Shown: positions 20,986 through 57,619, counted from the first letter of the stretch. The stretch: 64,000 nucleotides of DNA from Ceratotherium simum simum (GCF_000283155.1 NW_004454224.1:11135734-11199733); one strand, 5' to 3'. Numbers and translations are program-made. Notes: a model not told the origin generated them from the sequence alone.

Positions 20986-22810
20986 ATGGCCTTAGACCTT
21001 TGGGAATCAGTCTGTTGGGGGTCTTGGGAGTGTGCCCACCACCTGTCCCAGCTACCTGGAACACTAACCTCTGGGCAGGTCAGCCTGGTAGGCATAGTCC
21101 CCTGGAATAGGGGACAGGATAGGGGCCTCTGGCTGCCTTGGGTCTGTAGCTTCTTCCTTCCTGAGCCAGGCCCCAAGTCCTAGGACAGGTGGCCTGGGGC
21201 TGCAGGCACCAAGTGTGGGCCCAGTTCATCCTGGGGCCTGTGCCTTGGCTACCAGAGTCAGGGAGTGGGACCCAGGGCCCTGACTCCAGGGATGGAGCCT
21301 CCAGCCTGTGTCCTCTGAGAGGGTGGAGGGTCCACTGTGGGGCCTCCACCAGGACCTCCCCAAAGTCTACCAGCCTCACATTACACAAGGAAATAGGTCC
21401 AATTGGAAGAGGAACCAGCTCGGAGTCACCTGGGAGTGGACGTTTCTCTGGGTCTCTCCACCTCGGACCTCTGCCACTGTGCTGCTTGTCTGGTTCCTGG
21501 AGCAACCAGAAGCAAGGCTGCAGCCTCAGAGCAGCAGCAACTCAGGGTTCTTTCTCGGAACCTGCTGGTGCTCTACATGCTCTTCCTCTTGGTTTTAGAA
21601 TGCGTCTCATGTTCTCATTCCCCTGAGACCACTTGTTTTAATTCTTGAGTATTATTCCTTTGGGTCACATTCCAAACTGAAGGAGGTTGTTCCAAGTCCC
21701 CTTCCCTGAGGCTGGTGGTCGAAGGAAAGGAAACGGATGTGCCAGTCGCTTCGCACCTCACCCCCATGTTGGCTGTGCCTAAATTACATTCACCTGGATC
21801 TAAAAGGGCATCATGACAGTCACACACCTACCTCGCTGGAGAACTTTCCTCTCCCCTAGCCTGTGTAGCAGCTGTCGGGGAGGCGGGGGGGGGTGAGCAC
21901 AGGCCTGTTTTAGAGGGTGTGTTTGGGATCTTGGAGTCCAAAGAGGAGGACGCCAAGGTCCACCCCAAAGATTGGGTTGTGGTACCCCGAGAGCAGTGGG
22001 GTGGCAGGGTGCTGGGGATGTACTTCTTGCCTGGTCCCCCAGGTCAGGGGATCTGCATTGTGCCCGTGCCCTTTCCCTTCCTCATGCTCCTGCTCAGGAA
22101 CTGCCTTTCACCTCAGGCACCATCCTCACCTCCCCCACGGGGGCAGTGGGCAGCAGTGCAGTGATGTGGGCAAGGTTGCTGTCCCACCTTATAGCTGAGG
22201 GAATTGCAGCTCAGGATTAGGATTCTCTGGAGGGCTGGTTGGGGGGGGGGGCAGGATTAGATCCTAGGACTCTCAATCCAGTGCTCCTGACATTCCACTG
22301 AATTCCTCACATCCAGAGGTTCTCACCTGAGGGTCTCTGTCACCTCCAGAAGGTGGTGCCTGTTTGCATCCAGTCCTGAGCTAAGTGGGAAGTTGGCCCT
22401 GGATTTAGAAAGTAAAGCAGTGTGGTTGGGAAGCAAGTCCACCAACCGCCTGGGTTTGAACCGTCTCTGCCTCTCGTGGATGAGTTATTTAACCTTCCTG
22501 TGACTGCATTTCTGTGTCCATAAAATGGGTGAAGAAGGTTGATTCCCTGAGTTAGTAAGTGTTTAAGTGCTTAAAACAGTCCCCCTGGCTCCCAAGCAAG
22601 CTCTCAGTAACAATTAGCTAATCCTGTTTAGGGTGTGTATACAGTAGGCACTCAGTAGTGGCTTAAGCCAAGGCCACTACTGTTATCCTCACTACCTTCC
22701 AAGGAGGAAGATGAACTGGCCTGCACCCCCATGGGGAGTCCAAGAGGCAGCCCTGCCCCTCTGCTGAGTGATTCCAGGGTTGGGGCTGCTGCACAGGACC
22801 CAGCATGCAG
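20986..22810. other. Intergenic gap between convergent RCE1 and PC
   Basis: The two genes converge here with about 1.8 kb between poly(A) signals. I see no ORF with gene-like splice structure. A MIR copy occupies about 22400-22640 (+) and short G runs occur near 21884 and 22244. The rest is unassigned unique sequence. Confidence 0.6.
22400..22640 (+). repeat. MIR SINE
   Basis: The order CCTGGGTTTGAACCGTCTC, GAGTTATTTAACCTTCCTG and CCATAAAATGGGTGAAG matches sense MIR. Confidence 0.7.
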
Positions 22811-22833
22811 CATGGCAGGCAAGGAAAGCCAGA

Positions 22834-22839
22834 TTTATT
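22834..22839 (-). terminator. PC: PC poly(A) signal
   Basis: TTTATT on the plus strand is AATAAA on the minus strand, about 360 bases past the PC stop codon, so it marks the probable 3' end of the PC mRNA. Confidence 0.75.
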
Positions 22840-23196
22840 GAGCACAGTTCTCAGGACCTGGGGCTGAGGTCACCCCCCCAGAAGGCAGGACCCCTCAACC
22901 TGCTCTCCTGGGTCCTGCCCACCTGTGATGTGCCACCACCTGTAGCCTCCAGCCAGGAGAGGACCCTTATTTGGCAAGAGATGAATATGTGAGCGACTGT
23001 CCACTAGCAGGGAAAGGACAGATGGCTGGAGAAAGGGAATGGGCTACCGCAGGCAGTGTCTCTCCTGCCACAAAGAGCTGAGGACAGGAGCTCCAGGGCA
23101 GGCCTTCCTGCCCTCAGGCACCAGCTGACCTGGGCCTGCCCTGGCAGTGAAACGTCTGTTGAAGGTTTGGGATGGGGCTGCCAGTCCGGGGCAAGA

Positions 23197-46323
<23,127 letters not shown>

Positions 46324-46859
46324 CTGGGGAGGCAAGTCAGAGACAGGTTAGAGCAGCCTCAGCACAGAGGGTCCCCAGGAAGAGCGAGGGTCCCGCCCCA
46401 GCCCCGCAGCAGCCCCACGCGGAAGCCTGCATCATCGCCCTCAATTCCTGGCCGACCCCAACATTCCCCGGGGCCTGACTGGCTGGAGGGAGAGGAGCAA
46501 ATTCAAACCCAACCTGAACCCCAAGCTTACCCTAGTACTCTAATACTCACTGTAATTTTTACAACACTTCAAGCTCTTAAAGCAATTCCAGAGGCCCTGT
46601 GTGACCCTGGTATGTGTGCTCTCAGTGTCCCCTCAATGCCCTCTGCCAGGTAGCTGGGCCTCAGCAGTTTCAGGCTTCAGAACCTCCCAGCACCACACTG
46701 ATCCCTGTGTCCCTCCCTCAGGCTACCTCTGGCTGGGCAACGAGGGCAAAGTGGATCTCGAGGGTCGAACCACATCAATGTGCCCTCAGGAGGCAAGGCC
46801 TCCACTCAGGTAAAACACATATTTCTTCAACAGCAGCAGAAACCTTCCTTTCTACTGAA

Positions 46860-47205
46860 GACTAGTAAACAAATTAGTAATGAAAACCAACTGAGGGCAA
46901 GTGAAAGAGGCCAGGCACAAAGAGGCTAATACTGCATGATTCCATTTATATGAGGTCCCAGCGTCATCAAATTCACAGAGACAGACAGTCAGCTGGTGGG
47001 TGCAGGGCCTGGGGGAGGGGAGTGGGGAGCTAGCGTTTAATGGGGACAGAGTTTCAGTTTTGCAAGATGTAAAGAGTTCTGGAAATGGACGGTAGTGATG
47101 GTTGCACAACAGTGTGACTGTACTTAATGCCACTAAACTATATACTTAAAATTGGTTAAGATGGCAAATTCTGTCATATATATTTTACCACAATACAAAG
47201 AATTT
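46860..47205 (+). mobile_element. L1 3' end fragment
   Basis: The order ATGATTCCATTTATATGAGG, GTTTTGCAAGATGTAAAGAG, GATGGTTGCACAACAGTGTG and CTATATACTTAAAATTGG follows the 3' end text of old L1 elements. Confidence 0.6.
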
Positions 47206-47254
47206 TTAAAAAATCAACAGAGGGCAACTTAATCCCAGAATGTAGAACATCTTC

Positions 47255-47395
47255 AGAGGTCAACCCCCTCCCCCATTTTACAAATGAAGAAAACCAAGGG
47301 GCAGACAAGCTTAAAAAGATGTGTTCAAAGTCACAGCTATTCACAGCGGAGCCGGACGGCGTGCAGTCCCTCAGCTCCACCCAGTGCCTGGATCT
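47255..47395 (-). repeat. MIR SINE, antisense (diverged)
   Basis: CCCCCATTTTACAAATGAAG, then AAAGTCACAGCTATTCACAG, follows antisense MIR order. Confidence 0.55.
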
Positions 47396-48879
47396 AGCTA
47401 ACCATGTGATTTATTTCTTAGTAAAGTTCATAACCCTTGGCTCAACCATTTTACGTAAGGAACATAAAAATATGTTCAATAAATAAAACAGATATTACAA
47501 AAACCTCAGTGTCATATTATGGCGAACAAGACGGTGAAGGGGAAATAAAGACCAAACAGAAAAGAGAAGATGGGAAATAAGGAAACGAGGAGAAGAGAGA
47601 AGCCCTCAGCCCGGGGAGGGAGGATGGCCGCTGACCATCGACCCCGAGCCAAGCACAGGGCCAGGCCGAGGCAGCAAGGGCAAGGCAGTCGAGGAGGCCT
47701 CTGCCCTCACAGGAGGTTCCAGCGAGAGGAGAAGAGGAGAGGAAAAAACCAGACAGAGTAAGGTCCTTTCAGATCATGATCAGTGCCTCAAAGGTGAGAA
47801 AACGGAACATTCTGCCAGCTACCCAGGGGGAGCTCACTGGGGCTGGGGTAAGAGCAGGCCTCTCTGAGGAGGGCACATGAGCCGGGACCCGAGGCGGGAA
47901 GCAGCGGCCGTGCACAGATCTGCAGGGAACGCACCCCAGGTCAAGCAGCAGCGATGGCCTGGGCCCCAAGGGAAGAATGAGCTAGATGTGTTTAAGAAAG
48001 AACCGTCGGAGAGCTGGGGGCGGGGACAGTGTGGCACGAGGGGAGGCTGAAGGTGCGGGCGGGGCCCGACTGTCCAGGCCTCTCTCGGTTCTCCTCTACG
48101 CACAGAGGGATGGTGGTGGAGGGGCCTGACCCGCTGCAGTGTGGAGAAGATCTCTGGACTGGAGGTCAGGGAGGACTGTCAGAGGGTGCACGTTTGGGGC
48201 AGAGACGAGACACACCGTGCCTCTGCCTAGGGTGTGAGCAATGGGGGCTAGGGGAATTGGGGAGAATTTGGGGGTACAATAGGCAAGATTTGCAGAAAGA
48301 TCCACTGTGAAGACGAGGGAAAGGAAAAATTCTAGGATGGGTGGGTGGAAATGATCCTCCCTGCTACAAGAGAGACTAGAGAACCAGGACCGGCCGGGAG
48401 CGGGCTGGAGCCCACAGGAGAGGTGAGAGCAAGGCAGAAAACCTGGTGCTGGTGGCAAATGGGTAGTGTTTGAAGCCATGGCCTGGAGGAGAACAGACTA
48501 GAGAGGGGAGGCGGGCACCTTCGGGGCCCACTAACGGGTTAAGAGTCTGGATGAGGAGGAAGAGCCATCGAAGGAGACTGAGGGGCCCCAAGAGGAAGAA
48601 GGAACGCCAGGAAGCGCCGCGTCTGTCAGGTGGACCAAAGTGTGTGCTCTCGGCACCATCCGAGAGGCAGAGTATGATGAGGACTCAGCGGGGCCGCTGT
48701 GCGAGACAGGACGAGCCTGGACAGGAGGTGGGCGCCCCCAGTCAAACCCAGCTGCCCAAGGACGGGGGAGTCAGCCTTGCTGGGCTCTGGCTCACCTTCT
48801 AAAATGGAGGACATTGTCCTTATTTATTAATTACAAAGTGGACACAGCTGGCAGATGCCACGGTGACCGAGCGATCCAG

Positions 48880-49510
48880 GTTAACATTGCCAGCACAAAA
48901 GGGACATCATGTGCCTCCTGATATGAGGCCAAGAAGGATCTGAGGGGTGTTCCTGCCACAGAGGCACAGCCTGACTCTAATCAGGAGACAACATGAGGCA
49001 AACCCCAACTAGGGAACATTCCACAGAATAACCGGCCTGCATTCTTCAAACATGTCAAAGGTCATGAAAGACAAAGACTAAAGAACTTTCAGGTTCAAGG
49101 AGGCTGAAGAGACATAACAACAAAGTGTGTGTGTGATCCTGGATGGATTCTGGATTTCTGCTGTGATAAAGGACATTAGGGAGACAACTGATAAAATTGA
49201 AACAAGGTCTGCAGATTAGAACTAAAGAGTATTGTGTCAACGTTAATTTCCAATCCTGATCACTGCACTGTGGTTACGGCAGAGAACATTCTCATTCTTA
49301 GGGAAAAACACTTATTGTTTAGGGATTTAGGGGCATCATGTCAGCAACTTACGCTCAAATGGTTCAGGGAAAAATATAAGAATAATGAAGAAAATATGCT
49401 AAATATTAGTATTTGGGGAATTTGGGTAAAGAGTGTTGGAGAATTCTTTGTACGGCTTTTGCAACTTTTCTGTAAGTCTGAAATTATTTCAGAATAAGAA
49501 ACGACAAAAG
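48880..49510 (+). mobile_element. L1 3' UTR fragment
   Basis: The order GGTCATGAAAGACAAAGACT, GATCCTGGATGGATTCTGG, GGGGCATCATGTCAGCAACT and CTGAAATTATTTCAGAATAA matches the long 3' UTR of old L1 subfamilies, ending at its A-rich tail. Confidence 0.7.
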
Positions 49511-50199
49511 CCATCCCTCTAGCAAACACTGACGGAAGAGAGAACCACGGGGAGCAGTACCCACTCACAATAGGTGCCGAGGTACCAGCTGGGCGCTCAG
49601 GGGTGGAAGCATTTGACCTTCACACCTTTCTGAAAGCGCAGTGAACTTCAGATGTTATCCTGTTATCTCCCCCTCACAGAGCCACCAGCAGCCTCATCCT
49701 CTGCCGCTCTGCTCCGGATAACCAGCCCACTGGGAGGGAAATCCTTTCCCGGTGGAGCAGCTGGGACCAGGCAGGCCCTGGCAGTCGACAGCACACACAT
49801 CAGAGAGCAGGCGTGGGGTGCGAATCTCCACCTCGTCCTGGGCACCGAAAGCTCTGCTCAGGGCGCAGGTGGGATCTGCAGCAGGGAGACGGCCCAGGAG
49901 AAAGAGCCCAAGCTACGGCACAGGGTAAGGTCAAGAAGAGGCAAAGCGCTCCTTCTGGCAGCACAGCAACAGAACAGTAAATGCAAGTGGCTAATAAATT
50001 GTCAAGAGCTTCACCTCACCAGAAATCACCATGTTCAAGAGAACGGAGAGGCCCCACCTCTGCCTATTAAATTAGCAATCGTGTTGTAAATGGTCAGATT
50101 AATGCCACTAAGGCCTGTGGGAGACAGACCCCCGAGGGGTGGTCTGGACGTCTGGATATCAGGGCAGCTCTCTGGAAGCTGTCTACAAAACCCATCAAG

Positions 50200-50475
50200 A
50201 GGCTTTAAAATATTTATGTACCTTGGCCCAGTAACTACCAATCTAGGAATGTAACCCAAGGAAACATTCTAAAATGGGAACCCAGATGGACGCAGAAAGA
50301 TGTTCAAAATAGCATTATTTACAATAGCAAATAATCAGAACCCACTTAAAGACCCAATACTTGGGCATCTATACAAACAGACATTATGATTGTTTGCACA
50401 GTTTTGATGACACAGAAAATGCTTATGATAGAATGTGATGCTAAAAAATTACAAGATACATAATATGATCTCATG
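50200..50475 (+). mobile_element. L1 fragment
   Basis: TCTAGGAATGTAACCCAAGG, ATGTTCAAAATAGCATTATT and TTTACAATAGCAAATAATCA are ORF2-end text of an old L1. It is followed by an ERE. Confidence 0.55.
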
Positions 50476-50479
50476 AAAT

Positions 50480-50738
50480 TTTTTTTTTTTGGCAGGGAAA
50501 GAGTCACCCTGAGCTAACATCTGTTGCCAGTCTTCCTCTTTTTGCTTTTTTCTCCCCAAAGCCCCAGTGCATGGTTGCGTATCCTAGTTGTGAGTCCCTC
50601 TAGCTCTTCCATATGAGTCGCTGCCACAGCACGGCAGCTGACAGACGAGTGGCGTGGTTCCAGGACTGGGAAACGCACCCAGGCCTGAGAAGCAATAACA
50701 GCACCAAACTTCAACCACTAGGCCATCAGGTCTGGCTC
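50480..50738 (-). repeat. ERE SINE, antisense, diverged
   Basis: Begins with a T run and GAGCTAACATCTGTTGCC, contains CCCCAAAGCCCCAGTGCATG (antisense of the GGGGCTTTGGGG tail) and ends CAACCACTAGGCCATCAGG. Flanks CATGAAATTTT and CAGGAAGTTTT suggest the target duplication. Confidence 0.85.
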
Positions 50739-51749
50739 AGGAAGTTTTTTTTTAAGGCAAAGAAAATAACCAGGAGGAACTCTGTCAGCGTGGCACCATC
50801 ACTCACGCCTGTGTTCCAGAATTGGTGGTGGTGTTCTTTCGTGCTGCTTTATGCGTCTCTCTACAGTCTATATTTTCTCCTTTGGGGACGTAGTATTCAT
50901 AACTAGAAAGCAAAGTGAAGAAACAGAGGGGATAGGAAGACTTTTGCAGAAAAAAGCTAAGAGGAGTTCCTGAATCGTCTCCCCAGGTGAGTGAGACGAC
51001 TCGGCTTACATCCTGTGAAAACTCTGCTGCGAGTGGGGCCGGGCCTCCAGGAGGCTGGTGCCCCTTCCCCACACACAGCAGGGCCACCTCACCTTCCTCA
51101 CTTATTGCCCCAGGTGAGCCTGCTATAGGTCTTCCTCACCTGTCTACGGGTGAGCAGCTTCACAGCGGGTGCCACTGGCACTGAGATTCTCAAACCTCCA
51201 GGACACTGTCAACTATTTCCAGGGAGGCCCAATCTTTTCTCCCACATGGGTGGGTTTACCCCTGTGACCACTTGGGCACTTACCTATTGTCTTGTGGGTA
51301 AATAGATCATTTCTGTCCCCACGCACCACACACACTCCCCACTTCCTTTTCCAGATAAAGAAAGGGATTCCTGGAGGTTATGCCCACAGGGTGGTACCAA
51401 GTGCCTCCTCAGCTCACAGCCAGGAACCCAGGTAGTCTCGCTGCCAGGTGTTAGAGACCCTTGCACACAAGTTCTTCCATCTGATCCTCACCAGGGCTTC
51501 CCTGGCAGTCCCACCTTACAAACTAAGAACCCGGCTCTGGGCAGTGTGGGCAGCGTCTGAATGCCCCGGAGCCCTGTGGCCCAGCGAAAGCAGGCCTGGA
51601 CTAGAGACCTGAGCAGTGCAGGCCCTGGGGCACAGGAGCAAGCCAGGCAGACATTTACAGAGGGGAAAGGTCAGGGCCCTTGGCTGAAGTCAGAGGACTG
51701 GGGAAAGTGAAGCAGAGAGCAGCCTCGTAGGGCTGGCAGCCCAGCGCGA

Positions 51750-51900
51750 GCCTGGAGTCTACAGGCCTGGGTCTGCTCCCAGCCATACCTTTCCCAGCTG
51801 TGAGGTCTGGGCACCCGAGGCCTCAGTTCCCCATCTGTAAAACTGAGTAACACGACCCCTACCTCGGTGGGTTACGCAGGGGCTCACTGAGCCAGGGCAC
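51750..51900 (+). repeat. MIR SINE fragment
   Basis: AGCTGTGAGGTCTGGGCACC, GCCTCAGTTCCCCATCTGTA and AAAACTGAGTAACACGACCC follow sense MIR. Confidence 0.65.
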
Positions 51901-52789
51901 CCTGCGCGCCATGCCTCGGGAGATAAACACTGGCCTCTATCCCTACCGTCCCACCAGCCTTTCCTCCCAGATGAGCACAGGGAGCAAGAAGGAACCCCCA
52001 GCCTCCACACAGCCACGCAAGACCCACACTCTGCACCCACTCGCTCAGGGCAGGGCCACAGCATCGGGCCGGGAGAGCCTGGAACGTGTGCCAGCCGCCC
52101 AGCAGACCTCGCCGGAGAAGGAGGGCAGACTACGCTCAAGGAAGACCCACACCCCACAAAAGCAGATGGGGAGTGGCTCTCCCCAGAGCACTCACCCCGC
52201 ACCAGCCAGGCACCCAGAGCTGCTTCTGCCCAGGGAGGCCGCGGGCGGCAGGCTGCCCCACCTGAGGGCTCTGGCTCCAGGATACAAAGTTCTCAGGTTC
52301 CAGACCACTGGAGGCCTGGGTGGCGGCCAAGGCTGAAATCAGGGGAAGGGGCACCCCAAACAGCTTCCCACCTCCTCCTGCTCTGGGGCCCAGAGGGGGC
52401 CTGGGAGACAACGGGAGGCAGGGAGGTTGGGTCACGCAGGCAGCAGGTGATTCACAGCCCAAAGCCTGCTCCCCTGACCCCTGGGACCAGGAGACTGTGA
52501 GGGAGGTGGTCTGAGGCAGGGCACCAGCCAGGAGAGGGACAGCAGACCTCCTGCTGCCACTGGAGTTAAAGGCACAGAAACATCAGCCAGCAGGGAGAGT
52601 GGGGCTGGGAGGCTGATCAGGAGGAGCTCTCGTGGACGACAGAGGGCACAGGTCACACTGCCCCTTGGAGCCTGGACAGAACGCTGCAGCTCAGTTCACA
52701 GCTTAGTCACATGTGGACCCTCCCCCTGCCTCCCCCAAAGCCCAGGCCTGGGACCTGAGGACACAAAGATGAATAAAAACACCGCCTCA

Positions 52790-52977
52790 GGGCCGGTCCC
52801 GTGGCTTAGCGGTTAAGTGCACGCGCTCCGCTGCTGGCGGCTCGGGTTCGGATCCTAGGCGCGCACCGACGCACTGCTTCTCCAGCCATGCTGAGGCCGC
52901 GTCCCACATACAGCAACTGGAAGGATGTGCAGCTATGACATACAACTATCTACTGGGGCTTTGGGGGAAAAAATAAA
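52790..52977 (+). repeat. ERE SINE, ACTAGAAGGATGTG-tail type (young-looking)
   Basis: Near-consensus head and tail. Perfect 18-base target duplication AATAAAAACACCGCCTCA at 52772-52789 and 52984-53001. Confidence 0.95.
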
Positions 52978-53800
52978 TAAATAAATAAAAACACCGCCTC
53001 ATTCTCAGAACATCTCCACCCTTCTCAGAACTTATTACCCAGCACCCAGTCTTTTCCCTGGTCAAATCCCACCCCGCCTCCGAGACCTGAAATTCAGGAG
53101 GTTTGACTGCCTGGTGCCTCCCAAAGCCTTTCCAGAATCAACTTCACTGGGAGAAAACCTGCAGGTCAGATGTGGGCCACCTCACGGAGCCCTCTCTTCC
53201 CAGAAGCAGGACCTTCATGGGTCACATGTGTGATGTGTCCACTCTGGTTTGTTGGTCTGGATGGGCCAAAGGGAGTTGCTGAGTGGGCAGATTCCCACTA
53301 CTCCCTAAATCTTGCCCCACCCCCAAAGCTGGAGCAGGGAGAGGCCCCTGAGCAAAGCTCGGGGTGGCGCAGGCAGGAAGCCATGCAGTGACCCACCGGT
53401 AGATGCAGAGCACCTGAGGTGTGAGTGGAGGCTGGTGGGAAGGCCTCAGGGCACCAAACTCCCTTCCTGCAACCCTCCTAGAGAGCTGCCTTCAGCATTA
53501 AACGGGACCCTCTGCCCCGAGATCAAGCCCTGGCATCCTGAGTGCCAGCCTCTCCTCACAGTGGCACTTTCCTAAAAAGAGCCTCTGGAGTGCTGACCTT
53601 CCCTCGGACACCGTTCCAGATGGCATCCCTGTCACCCTCACACCAGGGCAGAGAATGGGCAATGGCGCCGGTCACAGGTGAGCAGTGTGGGGCCGGTGCC
53701 AGGCTCCCACCACGGGTTTTTGGTTGGTGGATAATGACCAAGAAGTCCTCAAGGTCGGGGACAGTTTGGCTGAGAATCTTCTTTAAAAACTCCAAGGGCA

Positions 53801-54044
53801 GGGCTGGCCCGGTGGCACAGTGGTTAAGTGGACGTGCTCCGCTTTGGCAGCCCGGGGTTTGCAGGTTCAGATCCTGGGTATGCACCGACGCACCACTTGT
53901 CAAGCCATGCTGTCGCGGCGTCCCATATAAAGCAGAAAAAGATGGGCACAGACATTAGCCCAGGGCCAATCTTCCTCAGCAAAAAGAGGAGGACTGGCAT
54001 TGGATGTTAGCTCAGGGCTAATCTTCACCACAAAAAGAAAAAAA
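53801..54044 (+). repeat. ERE SINE, GATGTTAGC-tail type
   Basis: Head GGGCTGGCCCGGTGGCACAG, B-box variant GGTTCAGATCC, double GATGTTAGC-like tail and A-rich end. The flanking duplication is imperfect (ACTCCAAGGG against GCTCCAATGG). Confidence 0.9.
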
Positions 54045-54779
54045 GGCTCCAATGGCCTTGTTAACCAAACCCAGCATCTTGGAAAGCCCTCGTGCTTGTC
54101 GCATCAGCTGACCCTCCCAGGCAGAGCCACAACCCTGAATTCAGCCAGGGAGGCTGCTTTCCCTTGCTGGCTGGATCTCCCCAGCAGGAGAGGCCCCTCA
54201 GATGCTGCCAGAGCATCTCTGGTCACCCGCCTCAGGGACATCAAGTTGCCTTGTTCGGTGCTGGTGACGCACATGAGCAAACATCACACTTTCTGACCTC
54301 AGAGATGGGGGAAATGGCGAGTAAGAGAAAAGCAACCATCATCAGTCGAAGATCCCTTCCCCTAGTTTCCTCTCTAGAGAGCTGACAGTCCCCGAGAGGC
54401 CCGTTTGCTATTTTTTGCAAATGCCAGCTGACAGATCCCTTTCCTTGGCCTCAGGTTGTGCATTAGAGACAGGAAACAAGACGGCTTTGACTCTCGCTTG
54501 GGACGTGTAAACAACGCCTCGCCGGCAAGACTGAGGCACGGAGAAGCAGGCAGTGTCTGGAACACCTGTTTTCTCCCCCGCCGCCTCTCAGCGTGACTCC
54601 GCAGACAGTTTCTACTTCTCTTTAGGCTTCAATTTCCTCCTTCCACACTGGATCAATACGCTCAGTGCTCTCCTTTCACAGCGAGTGACGAGGACCGAGT
54701 CAGGGGACTGAGGCAGGGGAAAGGTCTTGACAGCGTCTGCCTGGTCCTGACGATCTGCCCGTGTTGCTTCCACAACATC

Positions 54780-55065
54780 CAACACTCACTCCCCAAGCGC
54801 CTCCTGTGTCCCAGGTCGGCGCCGGCAGGAGGGGGCACAGTCCTGAGCGGCACACCTGGCAGAGCCTCTGCTCTTTACCAGGCACAGGATGCTCTACCGG
54901 TACTGACTCAGGGAAGCTCATATCTCCTAGCCCTCCCTTTCACAGATAAGGAACCAGCTGTAGGGGGATTAAGTAACTCCCGAGGTCACCCAGCAGGGCC
55001 AGATCTGAGCCCCAACTGTATGCCACCCTCCAGAGCCGGAGCTCTGACCCACTAGGGCATACGGA
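54780..55065 (-). repeat. MIR SINE, antisense
   Basis: TTTCACAGATAAGGAACCAG, GAGGTCACCCAGCAGGGCC and ATCTGAGCCCCAACTGTATG follow antisense MIR. Confidence 0.6.
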
Positions 55066-56279
55066 GTCACCACCCAACTAAAAGAGTAAGTTGTGACTTT
55101 CATCAGAACCACAGTGTGACAGGCACTTGGAAACCAAAAACCAAAAACCCCACCCCTGATGAAAACTGTGACCGTGGCCCTGAACTCCAGCACAGCCACC
55201 AGCAGCGCTCTGCACTTCCCGCCAGAGAGCAGGCCAACAGTGCCAGCAATCGTGCGTCCACCATAAGCAAGGGCAGTTTCAATGGGTCCAACAAATCATC
55301 AAAATGTCACTAGAAATCCCACTACTTCAGACCTAAAACTACAGCTCCCAGGCTGCCTCCTGCAACCAGAAACAGCATAGAATTCAGCTGTCAGGCCAGC
55401 ATTGTCCAAGTTTTGCTCCAGACAATATGGCCACTTGCTCAGGGTGGACGTGCCCTGAGCCAGGGCAGCCTTGCCGGGGTCAGGAAAGGGCAGCCACTTG
55501 AAACTGCAGCCAAGCATCAGGTCCTGGAACGTTCCTTCAAGGATTTATACTGCTTTCACTCTGAATATTCCTGTTCTTCACATAGCGTCTCCTGCAGCCT
55601 TCGAGGGCAGCTGTGGGCAGGAGACACAAAGGAAGGGAAAGCCAAGGCCTGCTTCGGGGGTGGCTGGCTGGTGTGTCTGTTTTGAAAGCCCACAGTCTGG
55701 ACTGCCTACCCTGAGCCTCCATGTCCCTCATCACATCTGTCTCAGAGGTGTGTTGGAGAGCAGCCAGAGAGGGTGAGAAGAAGGGAGAAAGCGTCAGAAA
55801 CAGGCCCCTAGGAATCTCAATTAACTAACAAGGCTCCTATACATCTTCCTACTACCCTCTCCCACCCAGCACCCCCACCAGGCTGTGTCCCCCGCCCCCA
55901 GCCGGCCTCAGCAGCTGCCAGCAAAAGCAGGTCAGAACCAGAAAGAAAGAGTTCTTGGCAGAGGACTCCATGCTGTGGCAGAAGCGCGCCTCAGATGGAT
56001 GGGGCCGCTCTCGGGGAGCCTTCCTTCCTTCCAGGCAGCTCTGCGCTGTCCTCAACGTGTCCGATGGGGGCCCCAGGGCTGGCGGCCAACGGGGACAGAT
56101 GAAAGGAAAAGCTGCGCCTGACTCTCGGGGCTGCAACAGCCAATATCAAAGCACCCAAGACAGGACAGACTAAGGCTGAGATTTCTGGTAGGGGGAGCTG
56201 AATGGAGACACACACACAATGAAGGTGACAGAGGAAGAAGAAAGGAGAGCGAGAATACCAGAGAGAGACTCGGAGTGGA

Positions 56280-56630
56280 AACAGCATGCGGGCCTCTGGC
56301 AGCACAGCCCCGCCGAGCAGCTCCTACCCAGAGCGGGACCTAAGCGGGACCGCAGTGGTTCAGAGCCGCGCCGGCGCGGCTCCACATCGCCCCGGCAACC
56401 CTCAGTGTCAGGCAGCAGGCAGAGGGGAGAGGGTGGAAGAGCGACAACTGAGACAATTGGCACTGCGTGGGCCGCGGAGATTTGTGGACTGGGGGACGGA
56501 GGCTCAGAGAAAGGAGGCGAGGGAGGGGTGCTCAAGGCCCGCAGGGGAGTGGCAGGGAAGTGTAGGGATGAGGAGGGGGCCGGCTGGCGCCTCAGTGGCT
56601 TCCCTGTCACAGCCTCTTTTTGAGAGCAGG
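56280..56630. promoter_or_regulatory. GC-rich, CpG-containing cluster in PC leader intron
   Basis: A local CpG cluster in otherwise ordinary intron, with a perfect 20-bp palindrome GAGCCGCGCCGGCGCGGCTC at 56363-56382. It could be a promoter or enhancer for PC or another transcript. Only composition supports this. Confidence 0.35.
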
Positions 56631-57619
56631 GAGACTTTCAGGGTGAACACTGCCCCCTGGTGCAAAAGGGGCGCTACTGCCGACCTGTGCATGCCTGCCC
56701 AGGCACCTGAAGGTCTGGGTAAGGCTCACAGGGGGAAGGCCACCTGCCCTCATTTCTACACATCCTATAGGACTCACTCAGGAGGGCCTTCCTGGACACC
56801 CTCACCTCTCCAACCAGGCCGGATACCCTCCCTGGGGCAGCCATTTGTTTTCAGCATAGTTCTGTCATTGCCCTTGCCATACCCCACTATCCTGCTTATG
56901 CGGCTCTCCACAAGGTCGTGTCTGCATCCTTGGGAAGGAGCCCTTAATGTTATAACCATTCATTGACCTGTCTCACCAGACACTGTGAGGACCTTGGGGA
57001 CAGGATCCTCAGTCTATTTTGTCCCCCATTGTCTCCCTAGCACTCTGCACAGTGCCTGATACTGAAATTAAAAGTCTGGAGAATGAATGAATGAATACTC
57101 CAGCTCACACAATGAGTTCGCAGAGTAGTATGATTCCAGAAATACTATGGAGCGCTCAGCATGGCCCCTCCTAGGAGCAGCACACACAAGCTAGCAGGAC
57201 ACACAAGTGTGTCCCTTACACATAGATTAGAACCCAAAGTGTTGATAAGGAAGGTCAAAAGGGCAAAGTCAGCAAAAACCAGACCTCCCAGACTGAGAGT
57301 GGGAGCATTTCAGGGCTAAGTGAGGGAACAGGCACTAGAGACTCAATTCTAAATGTGACTGGTCAATGCTTTGCAGGGAGATGGACACCAGAACACAGCA
57401 GGCATTTGCAGGTGGTCCAGAAAGCTCCCTGACCCCTTTACAGCCCACCCACGCACTGCTGGAGAATCATGTAGGACCTCCTCCCCACTCACTCACTCAG
57501 TTCACCCCGGTTCCAAGGTGGCAGGAAAGTGATGCTGGTTGGCTTAGGGAGGGACTCCCAGATGCCTCAGGGACTTCTGGACCTGGAAAGCTCAGGACAA
57601 GCAGGTCCACCCAGTGTAA

